DNA from: Cyclostephanos tholiformis
Taxonomy: Eukaryota; Bacillariophyta; Thalassiosirophyceae; Thalassiosirales; Thalassiosiraceae
Reading direction: 5' to 3'
Length of the DNA stretch: 12,108 nucleotides
Assembly: GCA_036939975.1 (NCBI GenBank)
Contig: JALLPB010000933.1
Location: 1 to 12,108, forward strand
Part shown: one piece after another, positions 1-8,263 of the stretch
Layout: every line of letters begins with the position of its first letter
How positions within the stretch are numbered: the first letter of the stretch is position 1
Notes under the pieces: generated by a model
The model's input: the letters and a program-made list of their open reading frames with translations, nothing else
Told to the model about the DNA's origin: nothing
Database searches by the model: none
Translations under genes and position numbers: made by a program

Positions 1-1090
1 GCACGACAAGAGCTTTCCAACGGTACCCCAAACATACTATGTTGGAACAAAACCTACTTGAGTTAGTACACCATACTTGATTAAGTATTTTGGCCGTTTA
101 AGGTACCATTATGTCTGGTAGTAGCTGCGGGACATTTGGTCACGTCTGGCCCTCACCAAACAATCTTCGCTTCTTGATACAGAGGAATTAGTATAACGAC
201 TTTGGGGTAGTTCCCATCAAACACACACACATAAAACGTGTTGTTTGTACGATGATGATCTCGCTACGATATGGTTATCGCCGCCTCGCGACACTCCAGA
301 ACATGGAGGGTGGCAATTTATTTTGTGCCCGCCACGAACCACATTGTTGTTCGCTGGTCGACATTCCAACACGAACATCACACCGAATGGGGCGATCACA
401 GTGGGTGATTAAGTTGACGACGGCTATTAACCAATAAGAGAGTAATTCATTTTGGTCGGAGAAGATATCCCGCCCACCAATAAGAGAGTTATTCATTGTG
501 GTCGGAGAAGATATCCCGCCCGGGGTGCACTGACGCGCTCCCCCGACCTTCCTCGTCATCTTTCCATACAGTTGCCGTGGGTAGGCGGTATTGAGAAGGA
601 AATTATCGATTGGGAGCTCTTGATGTTTCGCCTGAAGTCTTGAAATCTCTACCCTCTCTCCGAAAAGTCAAAATACGACTCTTCCTCATCACCTCCTTCC
701 TCTATCCACTCGAAAACCACGAGCGCAAACCATATAATATTACAAAGAGAATCGAACTATGGAGCTGGTACGTCGTCGTTTATTTTGTCGATAAAATATA
801 TGCTTTGAAAAATGGTCCGTTGTCATGCGAGATATTTCATGGAGTTACGTTAGGGGGCAGTCTAATTATTTTTTGATGCAATATTTATGGCATCAATGAG
901 CAACAATTCGGCCATCATTATTTGCTTGTTATTCCTTTGTTTTGTTGGCACGAGATTGAATTTCGCTCGCTTATTGAATCTTTTTCTAATGTGATTCTTG
1001 CCGAAAAAATATATGAAACATTGTCATATATTATTCCACGAATAATATGTCCATGACATCCACTCTATCTGTCAAAATTTAATTCACACG
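1..1090. other. Intergenic region, no supportable gene
   Basis: About 1.1 kb without a credible coding region. Short open frames exist on both strands, the longest about 90 codons, but none shows a recognisable motif and each overlaps others on the opposite strand. The right half (about 640-1090) is clearly AT-rich compared with the genes and probably includes the promoter and 5' UTR of the HMG-box gene. An in-frame TAA at 1043-1045 lies upstream of that gene's ATG. The only structured element noted is the 46-bp tandem repeat at 431-522. The first 65 bases could be the end of a gene cut by the window edge, but this cannot be tested here. Confidence 0.6.
431..522. repeat. Two-copy 46-bp tandem repeat with CCAAT boxes
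   Basis: Copy 1 spans 431-476 and copy 2 spans 477-522. By direct comparison they differ at three of 46 positions (a/t, t/g and a/g). Each copy begins with CCAATAAGAGAG and ends with GGAGAAGATATCCCGCCC. The CCAAT pentamers are at 431-435 and 477-481. The pair lies about 570 bp upstream of the HMG-box gene ATG. CCAAT is a classic NF-Y binding core in eukaryotes, so a regulatory role is possible, but neither binding nor promoter activity can be shown from sequence. Confidence 0.85.
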
Positions 1091-1214
1091 ATGATGTACG
1101 TTGGCTTGGAACAGGATCGGTCCTCGGAGCCTGAACTCAACGACGACGCCCGAGAGGATGAGGCCGGGGGCGACTACTCGTCCTCTAGGGTCACAAGCGA
1201 CTGCGCGGCCACGA

Positions 1215-1249
<35 letters not shown>

Positions 1250-4057
1250 AAGGACGACGAGGAGGATGATGACAACGACGATGAAATTCCGATTGCTGTT
1301 CCCGTAGATGGAGGGGATGACGAGAGCGACGCAAGATCGCCCTCGTCGTCGTCGGGACGGTCGGGACGGTCGGGACATGGCGTTGGGGGTGCAAGTTCTC
1401 ATTCTCCCCCGCCGCCGCCGCCGTCGTCGGCGGCGACGTTCGGCGCTCGTCATTCCCACGAAAATGGCGGAGGGGAGCGACAGGGCCGGGGGAGCTTTCA
1501 CCTTACCAATTCGCGCTCGGCCGCCGCCGCCCATCGCAATCGTCAGGTCCATGTCCCGCCCATCGGATCTCCGGGCCTACTGATGATCCCCGCGCCCGCG
1601 AACGCGTTGGAGGAAGCGGATCGACGAAGGCACCTAATAGTCGTTACGAACGACCGTACCGGCGAACTCGAGGAGTACCTCCTACCGTCGACGGTATATC
1701 GTGAGAGCATGGTAGCGGGCGGGTACACTATGGAGCTGCGACGCGGATCGCACGGCACACCGAGCAGGGGATCCAGCACGGAGAGGACGGTGGGGGACAT
1801 GTTCGACTGCGACGCCGGGCCGGGGATGTACATACACTTCCCGGATCTCGTGCCCAAGGATTTATGGGATCGTAGAATAGGCGACGAAGAGGGGAAGGGG
1901 GAAAGGATGGGACAAATGAGGGGGGAAGGCGACGATGGTCTTGGTGGGTGCGCGAGGAGAGAAGGCGGCGGCGACGGCTTAATCAACGGGGCGCCGTTGT
2001 CTGACCTCGTTGGTCTTAATGCGTCGTCGTCATCAACTCACAAAGTTGGACCCAAAGGAGCGCGATCATCCTACATCTTTTTCACCAATGAACAACGTCC
2101 GCTTGTGATGGCGCAGTTCCCTGCGATGAAATTCACGGAGCAAGGAGTAATCATGGGTGAACGGTGGCGGGCGCTTACGCCGGAAGAGAAGAGGCCTTAC
2201 GAAGAGATGGCTAACGCAGATAAGGAGCGGCACGCAAGGGAGACTAGAGAGTACATTGAGGGTGTCCGTCGAGAGGTGGAGGTCGGGATAATGCAGACTG
2301 AAGATTGCTCATCGATTGAGGGGCCATTGGTGGCGAAACAAGGGTTGCAGGATGTGAGCGAAATGGGGGTAAGGGAAACTTTTAAAACCATCAAGAAAGA
2401 GGGCGAGATTAGGGGACCGCGGCTCGTAGATGCAGTAATACTCAGCCTAAGCAGGATGCTCGGCGATAAGTCCAGCAAGAGAACTGTGCTGGAAGGAGCC
2501 GTACCGACTGCCGTCATGCAGACCGACGACGTTACGTCATGTATTCCGGCCCATGACGACCCCAACCCTTTGATAACGCGAGAAGTCACGCAAGAACTTA
2601 CGCTGGACGAGCTTCCTCGGTTTACGCCCCCCTCCACCAAACCCCAGACGCGTCCACATCCCCGTCCGCATGCTCCTATGTCCTTCCTTGACATGATACC
2701 AGTGTCGTTAACCGCCACGTATCCCGCCTCCTACGTTGCCAAACGACGTGCCTACGCTCTGGCAGTGCAGGCACGGGAGGAAGCTATCGTCGCTGCCCAA
2801 GAAGCCAAAGATGATGCCGATGATGCCGAAGAGAAGTATCTGGCGCATGTAGAAGCGTGGGAGCGCATGCTGGAGTATCAGAAAGGACAGATTGCAAAGC
2901 GGGAACTAGAATGGAAAAGGGAGAAGGAGTCGTTGGATGCTGCCGAGAAGGAGTCAGGAAATGGAAGTAGTGACAATGGCAGGAAGGCTGTGGCTGAAGG
3001 TAGCGATGATTTCTGCTGCGAATTGGACGAGGCAATGAATGGTGGTGACGGTGGTGGCACATCAGGGAATGATGGATGCAATGGGAAGAAGGATAAACAT
3101 ACAACTCCGCCACCAGAAGATCCCATGGACTGCATGCCACCGCGTCCACAACGCCCCGGTCCGCCTCGCACCATTTCAATACCAGATATTCCCACCCCGC
3201 CTCCGCCGCCTATAGTGATGTGTGATGGCGAGAGTGATTTGCAAGTTGAAATGAATGGTATTAAGTGCGACAGTAGCGTTGTCCCGATGCTTGTTCCCAA
3301 AGTCGATCAAAAATTAGTTAAGCACCTTGATCAAACGTGCTTCCTTCCCACCATGCTGGGCCGTTATTTGGGCCTGCTTTCTAATCACATTGCTGATCCT
3401 CAGTTTTGTGGCACCCTTGCGCCGGGTGTTGTGGGAAATACCGTCGGGGGAGGTACGGGATTGGCCACCAGTTATCCCGGCGGGGGACGAGGCCCTGTCC
3501 CAGTCAGAGGAGGAGTGAGCTCGTGGCATCATTCGGTGGCCATGGGGGGCAAAAGCGGTATGGAACAGTTGGAGAAGAAATCTTATGGGAATGACAAAGC
3601 CGTGATCCCGGACGAGATCGCATCTTTTGAACAAGCAGCGAGCATGGCCGCCTCGTTCGATCCGTCATCTGCACCAATGGATAGCTCTCCCATGAAGGAG
3701 AAGCGAAACCTGAGCGACGCAAATACGACGCCCCCCAGCGACAACAAGAACAAGAAGCAAAAACGCTCTGCGGCTTTCCTGCTTTCCACAGGCGATCGGA
3801 ACACGTCCGCCACGGAAATAGCCTCGGGCAGTGCCGGACCTGAATTCCCAGATGGCTGGCTCATTAAGACGTACCGACGTTCCGGGGGCGAGACCATAGG
3901 GAAGACGGATCGATTCTGGTTTTCTCCGGGGAGAAATATACGTTTCCGGGCAAAGAAACACGCCAAAGCGTTCGTTGCAGTATTGAACGAGCCAGGCATT
4001 GAGGGGGACGAGGATAAGGCAGCGGAAATTTTCAAAACAAGAGGACTTCATTTTTGA
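1091..4057 (+). CDS. HMG-box protein with C-terminal MBD-like domain (988 aa)
   Basis: Probable nuclear DNA-binding or chromatin protein, encoded in one exon. The ATG at 1091 is the first after an in-frame TAA at 1043. Order of parts: an acidic, low-complexity N-terminus with 11 Asp at residues 43-53; Ser- and Pro-rich stretches; a more complex segment at about 181-270; an HMG box at about 321-390 with the expected aromatic and basic core (Y328, F331, W359, L362, EEK 365-367, Y370, A374, D377-K378, Y388); a charged coiled coil at about 552-622; a Pro-rich stretch at about 675-715; a constrained-looking segment at 737-779; a basic NLS-like cluster near 885-892; and an MBD-like domain at 918-962. 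In the last, W923, R930, D940, S945-P946 and R953 match conserved MBD positions by eye alignment with MeCP2. F942 stands where MeCP2 has Tyr123. The HMG box is secure. The MBD-like call is good but not proven, and whether it reads methylated CpG is unknown. Confidence 0.88.
1217..1249 (+). repeat. (GAC)11 microsatellite coding for poly-Asp
   Basis: Eleven perfect GAC codons encode Asp43-Asp53 of the HMG-box protein, followed by a further Asp/Glu-rich stretch. The tract is likely length-polymorphic because it is a pure trinucleotide repeat. On the opposite strand it creates long spurious open frames rich in Val or Arg, which should not be annotated. Confidence 0.95.
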
Positions 4058-4137
4058 CGTACACCATGAAACATCTTTCACAACATTTCCCATCATTCAC
4101 GAGGTCTCTCATCGGCGAATTAACAAAAAGAGTGTGA

Positions 4138-4143
4138 AATAAA
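4138..4143 (+). promoter_or_regulatory. Candidate polyadenylation signal AATAAA (HMG-box gene)
   Basis: A canonical AATAAA hexamer about 80 nt after the TGA stop of the HMG-box gene, on the same strand. The position suits a 3' UTR polyadenylation signal. Algal nuclear genes often lack a strict hexamer, so this is plausible rather than proven. Confidence 0.4.
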
Positions 4144-4515
4144 CAAGAAGTGCTAAACTAATTCTATCAACTTGTATGATAATCATCTACTCCATGACGG
4201 CACCACTTTTGCCCCGACCCGTGCTCCAACCTCTGCTCCTACCTGTTCCCCGTGATCCTTGTTGATCACCTCCACACCTCGCATTTCCTCTAATCCTCTC
4301 AATATTAGTCTCGTAGAGACAGAAGATTAATGGAAGAAAGGTTCAAAGAACTCACTTTGACAATACCAACAGTATTTATCACTAATTCGATGTGCGATAT
4401 TTTTATCGCTGCGTTGAAACAAGTAGATTAGCCTATACTTCATTTGCAACTCGATATTGCAAAGTTGCAAAATAGTTTCGTGGCGTATCAGAAGGTGCCA
4501 AGAACACACTATTTT

Positions 4516-4521
4516 TTTATT
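4516..4521 (-). promoter_or_regulatory. Candidate polyadenylation signal AATAAA (minus-strand 382-aa gene)
   Basis: The plus strand reads TTTATT, giving AATAAA on the minus strand about 15 nt after the TGA stop at 4538-4536. It sits in a T-rich patch (plus strand). The distance is short, but usable if cleavage lies 10-30 nt further on. Confidence 0.35.
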
Positions 4522-4535
4522 GATAATATTCACCC

Positions 4536-5684
4536 TCAGAAATCTAAGAATATCGTAATGTCATCGTAATCCCCACCCCCGTCGTCGTCTTCGTCGTCGT
4601 TGTCGTCCTCGTCCATAAAATCTTCGATCGAAAGCGATTCCGTTTCGAAATCCAAATCCTCGAAGTCCGGCGAGATGCAATCCACGAGCCACCTCGCCAT
4701 GGTGGGTCGTTGTTTATCTCCTTGAAGCTCAATGACGGCATCATCATCATCATCATCATCATCATCATTCTCCAATATAGTCGACACGGCGGTCTCTGCC
4801 GAGGATGCCGTTGCCTTGGCCGTGGACGATGACAACGACGAGTCCACCATCGTCGATGTCGTCCCGCCTTCGAAATCGTCGTACATCAATCGACGATCGT
4901 TCCCATCCCCCAAGTTGACTTCTCCATCGTCATCCACGTCGGCGGCGGCGGAGGTAGCAGCGTCGGTCGAGACGGCGGCAATGATCGGCATCGTCGTCGT
5001 CGCGGCCGTCCTCTCCTCAGTCGAGGCGGTGGCAGTGATTTCCTCCACCAACGACATCTCCCACCAGAACCACACGGGATGCCTGCTACGTGCCCTTTTG
5101 TTGGGACGGATGCACACCAGGCAGCAAGCGACGTTCAGTATCCTCGCCTCGTCGACGTCGTCATCATCATCATCCTCCCCGCCCTCCTCATCGTTCTCGT
5201 CAACATCTCCCATTCCCATCATGCCGTACATCCCATCCCCGTGCGACACGTTGGCCAATTCAAGCAACACGTCCGCCCTGTCGTGTTCCACGATCAAATC
5301 GTACGGCGGTAGCATCACCATCCTCTCGAATTCCTCGTACGATCCGATCGACGCCTTATTCCCGGGAGAGCAGCATTCGTCGTACGCCGCGTCCAATCGG
5401 CCGATCCTGTAATAGTGAAGCTGATTCTGTATCGCCTCCTCCGGACTTTGGGGATGCGCATATGGGGGGGGAGGAGGGGGGGGGGGGGGCATCGATGGAC
5501 GAGACGGCACGGAGAAGGCCAGGACCGAGGGCACGATGCGCCGCGAGACGACGACGACGATGGCGAGGAGTGCGACGACGAGGGATGACGATGACTGGGA
5601 CGACGAACCTCCCCACCGCCCGTCGATCAGTTCGCTGCCATCGCGTTGTCGTCGTCGTCGTCGTAGTTCGAGCATGATGGGCAT
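4536..5684 (-). CDS. Probable organelle-targeted DUF4864-like protein (382 aa)
   Basis: Minus-strand single open frame. Residues 1-34 are basic then Ser-rich, and 35-47 are strongly hydrophobic. The sequence VLAFSVP at 54-60 resembles the diatom plastid-import junction, with Phe57 directly after a likely signal-peptide cleavage at Ala56. A nine-Pro run (66-74) follows. The folded part appears to be about 82-145 plus 180-215. It contains EEAIQNQLHYYRIGRLDAAYD, then the SPGNK and GSYEEFERMV motifs, and a late VWFWWEMSLV strand. This pattern (helix, Ser-Pro, 'Y-x-x-F', paired strands) resembles DUF4864 and related SnoaL/NTF2-like folds, whose function is poorly defined. An acidic insert (about 160-179) splits the domain. 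The C-terminal 170 residues are low-complexity Ser/Thr/Asp, with nine Asp at 307-315. Start choice is uncertain: Met4 is also possible, and a likely splice acceptor lies immediately upstream. Family assignment is by eye and tentative; plastid targeting is inferred. Confidence 0.7.
   Translation of the reverse strand: MPIMLELRRRRRQRDGSELIDGRWGGSSSQSSSSLVVALLAIVVVVSRRIVPSVLAFSVPSRPSMPPPPPPPPPYAHPQSPEEAIQNQLHYYRIGRLDAAYDECCSPGNKASIGSYEEFERMVMLPPYDLIVEHDRADVLLELANVSHGDGMYGMMGMGDVDENDEEGGEDDDDDDVDEARILNVACCLVCIRPNKRARSRHPVWFWWEMSLVEEITATASTEERTAATTTMPIIAAVSTDAATSAAADVDDDGEVNLGDGNDRRLMYDDFEGGTTSTMVDSSLSSSTAKATASSAETAVSTILENDDDDDDDDDAVIELQGDKQRPTMARWLVDCISPDFEDLDFETESLSIEDFMDEDDNDDEDDDGGGDYDDITIFLDF
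4739..4768. repeat. (CAT)10 trinucleotide repeat coding for poly-Asp on the minus strand
   Basis: Ten perfect CAT units on the plus strand. In the minus-strand gene they are read as GAT codons and give Asp307-Asp315. A neighbouring GTC/TCG-rich patch at 4579-4612 gives another acidic stretch near the protein C-terminus. Confidence 0.95.
5476..5489. repeat. G14 homopolymer (poly-Pro codons on minus strand)
   Basis: Fourteen consecutive G on the plus strand, with G-rich sequence just to the left (G8 at 5464-5471). The minus strand reads it as part of the Pro66-Pro74 run of the DUF4864-like protein. The run separates the targeting peptide from the folded domain, so a one-base length error would break the gene. 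The frame as given joins both parts, which supports the recorded length. Confidence 0.9.
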
Positions 5685-5970
5685 TCTGGGGGGGGGGAGG
5701 GGCGTGTACTGTATTGTGTGTATTGTTTTAATCTCATCGCCGCCAAGGCGCGATGGGCGGGTAGGTCCCGTCTAGGTCCACTCGGGACAGCTTTTAACAC
5801 AAACAAAATCTCACCATATAGGAATCAATACGTGAAAGGGCGGGGCAATTTTCCATGATCCGCACAAGTTGTACATACGATACCACTACTACTTATGATA
5901 AGTAAGAGGAAAACAAAACCCAATCGAGATCGACGGTGACGCACGGTGCGGGGGACTCTCTCCTCATCTC
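5685..5970. promoter_or_regulatory. Head-to-head intergenic region, likely divergent promoter
   Basis: 286 bp separate the ATG of the minus-strand DUF4864-like gene (5684) from the ATG of the plus-strand methyltransferase gene (5971). Both 5' UTRs and any promoters must lie here unless they overlap a coding region. The centre (about 5790-5920) is AT-rich, with a TATA-like patch at 5816-5820 (CATATAGG context). No motif firmly defines a transcription start. Confidence 0.45.
5686..5814 (-). other. Candidate 5' UTR intron of the 382-aa gene (129 bp)
   Basis: On the minus strand a good donor, G|GTGAGA (first intron base 5814), and a striking acceptor of about ten C residues then AG (ending at 5686) flank 129 nt. 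The acceptor ends one base before the ATG at 5684. The length is typical for algal introns. An ATG lies directly before the donor, but joining it to the exon would put it out of frame with the 382-aa frame, so the intron would sit in the 5' UTR or create a short upstream frame. Prediction from splice-site resemblance only. Confidence 0.25.
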
Positions 5971-7755
5971 ATGGCGCCCGCCGTCCCGACGGAGGGCGAC
6001 GCGAACGAACGGCGTCGGGGGGAGGAACGAGCGAGGGCGCGATGGTCCATTTTACGACGCGCGCTGTTGGGCGTGCCATCGTCCTCCCCCTCCGGGTTCG
6101 GCGGCGCGATTACGACCGTCGAGTCGACGATGCGCGTCCACCCTCTCCCCCACGTCCGCCACTCGATGAATGCCTTTCCTGGATTTGGAGTCCTCGATCG
6201 CACCGACGTCTTCGTTCGCCCTCTCTCGCACGTTCACGAGGATGACGACCGCATGGACGATTACTTGGGCGACGAGGGTAAGATCGACGACGGCGATTGG
6301 ATCCTGGTCCGTAACTCTTACACGTCGTCGAACGGCCGACGCGTGGTCCGATTCCTTACGCGTGAATCGAGTCGGTCTCGTGGAAGATGGAACGAGATGC
6401 GGTCCTCCTCCTCCTCCTCCTCCTCCTCCTCGACCACGACGGCGACGACGACGGTGCACGACAGGGTCGAGTCGTTGCTATCCCACAGGAGGTACGGCGT
6501 GGACAACACTGGTAACGTCAGGGTTTGGGATGCCGAGAGTACTCTAGCCGGATTCTTACTATCAGTCATCCTCGACGACGACGACGACGATGATGGCGGA
6601 TGCGAAGATATCTTAGTCGGTGACGGGTCGACGTCGATGGCGGCCACCAATGCGTTATCGCGCCTGAGGGAGGTCCTGCGGTCCCACCTCTTGACCATAC
6701 CTCGTGGTCGCCGGTCGCCGCTTCCGTCATTCTCGGGAGACGGGGAGGAGGAGGAGGAGAAGGAAAAGGACGGCTCGTCGTTGCCTCCCATTACGACGAC
6801 GGACGACGACCAGCATTGCAACGTGCTGGAGTTGGGAGCGGGACAGGCGGGCCTTGCGGGACTTGCCGCGGCGAGCGCCGCATCGACGACGTCCTCCCCT
6901 CATCCCCCCGACGAGGTTGACGATGATCATCCTACCGCCGAGACGACTAGTCGCGACATCGCGACGATGAGGCCTTTGTGCTTGGTCCTTACCGACGGAC
7001 ACCCGAGGTGCGTCGAGAATAATCGAGTATGCGCCGGGATGATGATGTCGTCCAACGAGACGGGGGGTGGCGTCCGCGTCGGCGGGGGCGCGGACCACAA
7101 CGATGCCGTGACCAATACGACGACGACTCCGAGGGTACGCGTCGAGGTCGAGACGTTGCTCTGGGATTCCAGTCCCGTCGACGGCGCGGAGGCGTGTCGT
7201 CGAATCAACGCCCTAGTGGTGGGTGATGATGATGTCCGTCCATCACCGACGACGACAACGACCGAGGGGGTAACGGGACCACGGTATCACCTTTGCCTGG
7301 CGAGCGATTGCGTCCACTTTCGGGACTTCCACGACGGTTTGCTGACGTCCATCGCCCGCGTGTTGGTCGTCGATGGCATCGCACTGCTGTGCCAGCCGAG
7401 ACGCGGCGCGTCCCTGGGCGACTTCATGGCGTTGGTGGACGCGGTGAACAACGGTTGTCCCGACGGCTCCGTCGTCGTCGGCGATATCCATCGCGACGAG
7501 CCATCAAGGCCGCTATTTCGGATAACCCTGCACGAGGACTTTCATCCGAAAGTCTCTGCCATGCACAGGTCGCTCCTTACGGCGATGGAGGGCGATGTTG
7601 GACCGTGCGAGAGGGTCCCCCCTATGTCCTGCTCGACAGTCTATGACCCGAACTTGCATCTACCGCTACTGCTCGAGTTGCAAAAACTGCGTCCGTACGA
7701 CGACGATGTGGATGGAGAAAGAGCAAGGCGATTTGTTAAGATGAGAGAGCGTTGA
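5971..7755 (+). CDS. CaMKMT-like (calmodulin-lysine) SAM methyltransferase (594 aa)
   Basis: Predicted class I S-adenosylmethionine-dependent methyltransferase of the METTL21/CaMKMT group (methyltransferase family 16). The human family member trimethylates a lysine of calmodulin. Visible motifs: motif I NVLELGAGQAGLAGL at 284-298 (SAM-binding loop); the end of the next strand LVLTDGHP with VENNRV at 341-353; SDCVHFRDFHDGL at 445-457, matching the family's 'D-C-L/V-F' post-motif; and LLCQPRRGASLGDF at 472-485, which closely resembles the PRRG signature of CaMKMT. WILVRNSY near 110 resembles the start of the family's N-terminal region. The protein is nearly twice the roughly 320 aa of human CaMKMT because of low-complexity inserts: Ser145-154, an Asp run, an acidic Glu/Lys stretch and Thr-rich loops, mostly between recognisable blocks. 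The ATG at 5971 is the first after an in-frame TAA at 5899. The substrate is inferred from the family; another protein-lysine substrate is possible. Confidence 0.82.
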   Translation: MAPAVPTEGDANERRRGEERARARWSILRRALLGVPSSSPSGFGGAITTVESTMRVHPLPHVRHSMNAFPGFGVLDRTDVFVRPLSHVHEDDDRMDDYLGDEGKIDDGDWILVRNSYTSSNGRRVVRFLTRESSRSRGRWNEMRSSSSSSSSSSTTTATTTVHDRVESLLSHRRYGVDNTGNVRVWDAESTLAGFLLSVILDDDDDDDGGCEDILVGDGSTSMAATNALSRLREVLRSHLLTIPRGRRSPLPSFSGDGEEEEEKEKDGSSLPPITTTDDDQHCNVLELGAGQAGLAGLAAASAASTTSSPHPPDEVDDDHPTAETTSRDIATMRPLCLVLTDGHPRCVENNRVCAGMMMSSNETGGGVRVGGGADHNDAVTNTTTTPRVRVEVETLLWDSSPVDGAEACRRINALVVGDDDVRPSPTTTTTEGVTGPRYHLCLASDCVHFRDFHDGLLTSIARVLVVDGIALLCQPRRGASLGDFMALVDAVNNGCPDGSVVVGDIHRDEPSRPLFRITLHEDFHPKVSAMHRSLLTAMEGDVGPCERVPPMSCSTVYDPNLHLPLLLELQKLRPYDDDVDGERARRFVKMRER

Positions 7756-8263
7756 TGTACCATCCCAAAAGTTTCTTGGTAAAATTGAAAGATGATGTAG
7801 AAAACTTAGAGGAGACGCCGACTGCGCTGTCGCCTGGAACCATATCGATAGCAAAGATGTGTTAAAAATGGTTTGAACCACGATACTGATGCCGAAAGTC
7901 ACACACATGACTTTCACTTATCCTTGCCAACCCCGAGACCTAATGCGAATGCAATGTACTCACACATCAAACTCGCAAACCACAACTGGAACTCAATGCG
8001 AGCATGTCAGTTCTTCGGACACCTCTCAACTTCTCCCACACCCTCCATCAGCATGCTGCACGACTTTGGCCTTTGTCCCTCCAAAGCGTCTTCATCACAC
8101 ATCCGATGTGCCTCAAACGATTCTGCGATCACCCTGCTGTTCATATTCCACGTACTAACATACCATATATCGTACCAGCTCCTTCCTACGACGATACACA
8201 AATAATAGTACTCTTTTACAAAGAGATAAAAATACTCTTCGGTAGGTAGTAACACTCAACAGC
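7756..8263. other. Intergenic region between methyltransferase and SNRNP27 genes
   Basis: About 510 bp with lower GC than the flanking genes. It should hold the 3' UTR of the methyltransferase gene and the promoter and 5' UTR of SNRNP27. A perfect 8-bp inverted repeat (7894-7901/7908-7915) is present. Overlapping open frames of 80-110 codons on both strands show no recognisable domain. The last 100 bases before SNRNP27 are AT-rich, but no clear TATA box or initiator could be assigned. Confidence 0.55.
7894..7915. repeat. Perfect 8-bp inverted repeat (hairpin)
   Basis: GAAAGTCA at 7894-7901 and TGACTTTC at 7908-7915 are exact reverse complements separated by a 6-nt CACACA loop. It lies about 140 nt downstream of the methyltransferase stop codon, so it may fall in that 3' UTR. 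No known element is matched. Confidence 0.7.

Larger units (their letters stand above)
4058..4535. other. Convergent 3' intergenic region
   Basis: About 480 bp between the stop codons of two genes that face each other. It is AT-rich, especially at 4320-4535, and likely holds both 3' UTRs. Candidate polyadenylation hexamers exist for each gene (see 4138 and 4516). A short stretch at 4196-4255 reads on the plus strand as a Thr/Ala/Pro-rich fragment and ends in a stop. A small inverted repeat, GTGATC/GATCAC with a 6-nt loop, lies at 4252-4269. No gene is supported. Confidence 0.6.

Noticed and set aside
73..88. Palindrome ATACTT-GATT-AAGTAT
   Set aside because: A 6-bp AT-rich stem is expected by chance in AT-rich intergenic DNA, and nothing around it gives context.
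610..876. 88-codon open frame upstream of the HMG-box gene
   Set aside because: AT-rich, no motif, no hydrophobic or repeat pattern, and no credible start context. Treated as intergenic.
2197..2718. 173-codon minus-strand frame inside the HMG-box gene
   Set aside because: Antisense shadow; the sense strand here encodes the end of the HMG box and continues in frame to the coiled coil.
4732..5412. 226-codon plus-strand open frame opposite the DUF4864-like gene
   Set aside because: It is almost entirely Ser/Val/Ala runs that mirror the trinucleotide repeats of the minus-strand gene, with no independent motif. The minus frame is longer and carries a signal peptide and a domain-like core.
7914..8255. 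Minus-strand frame 8255-8007 continuing past one TGA to 7914, as a possible decayed gene
   Set aside because: About 80 then 30 open codons with no recognisable domain, and overlapping plus-strand frames of similar size. Chance is a sufficient explanation.
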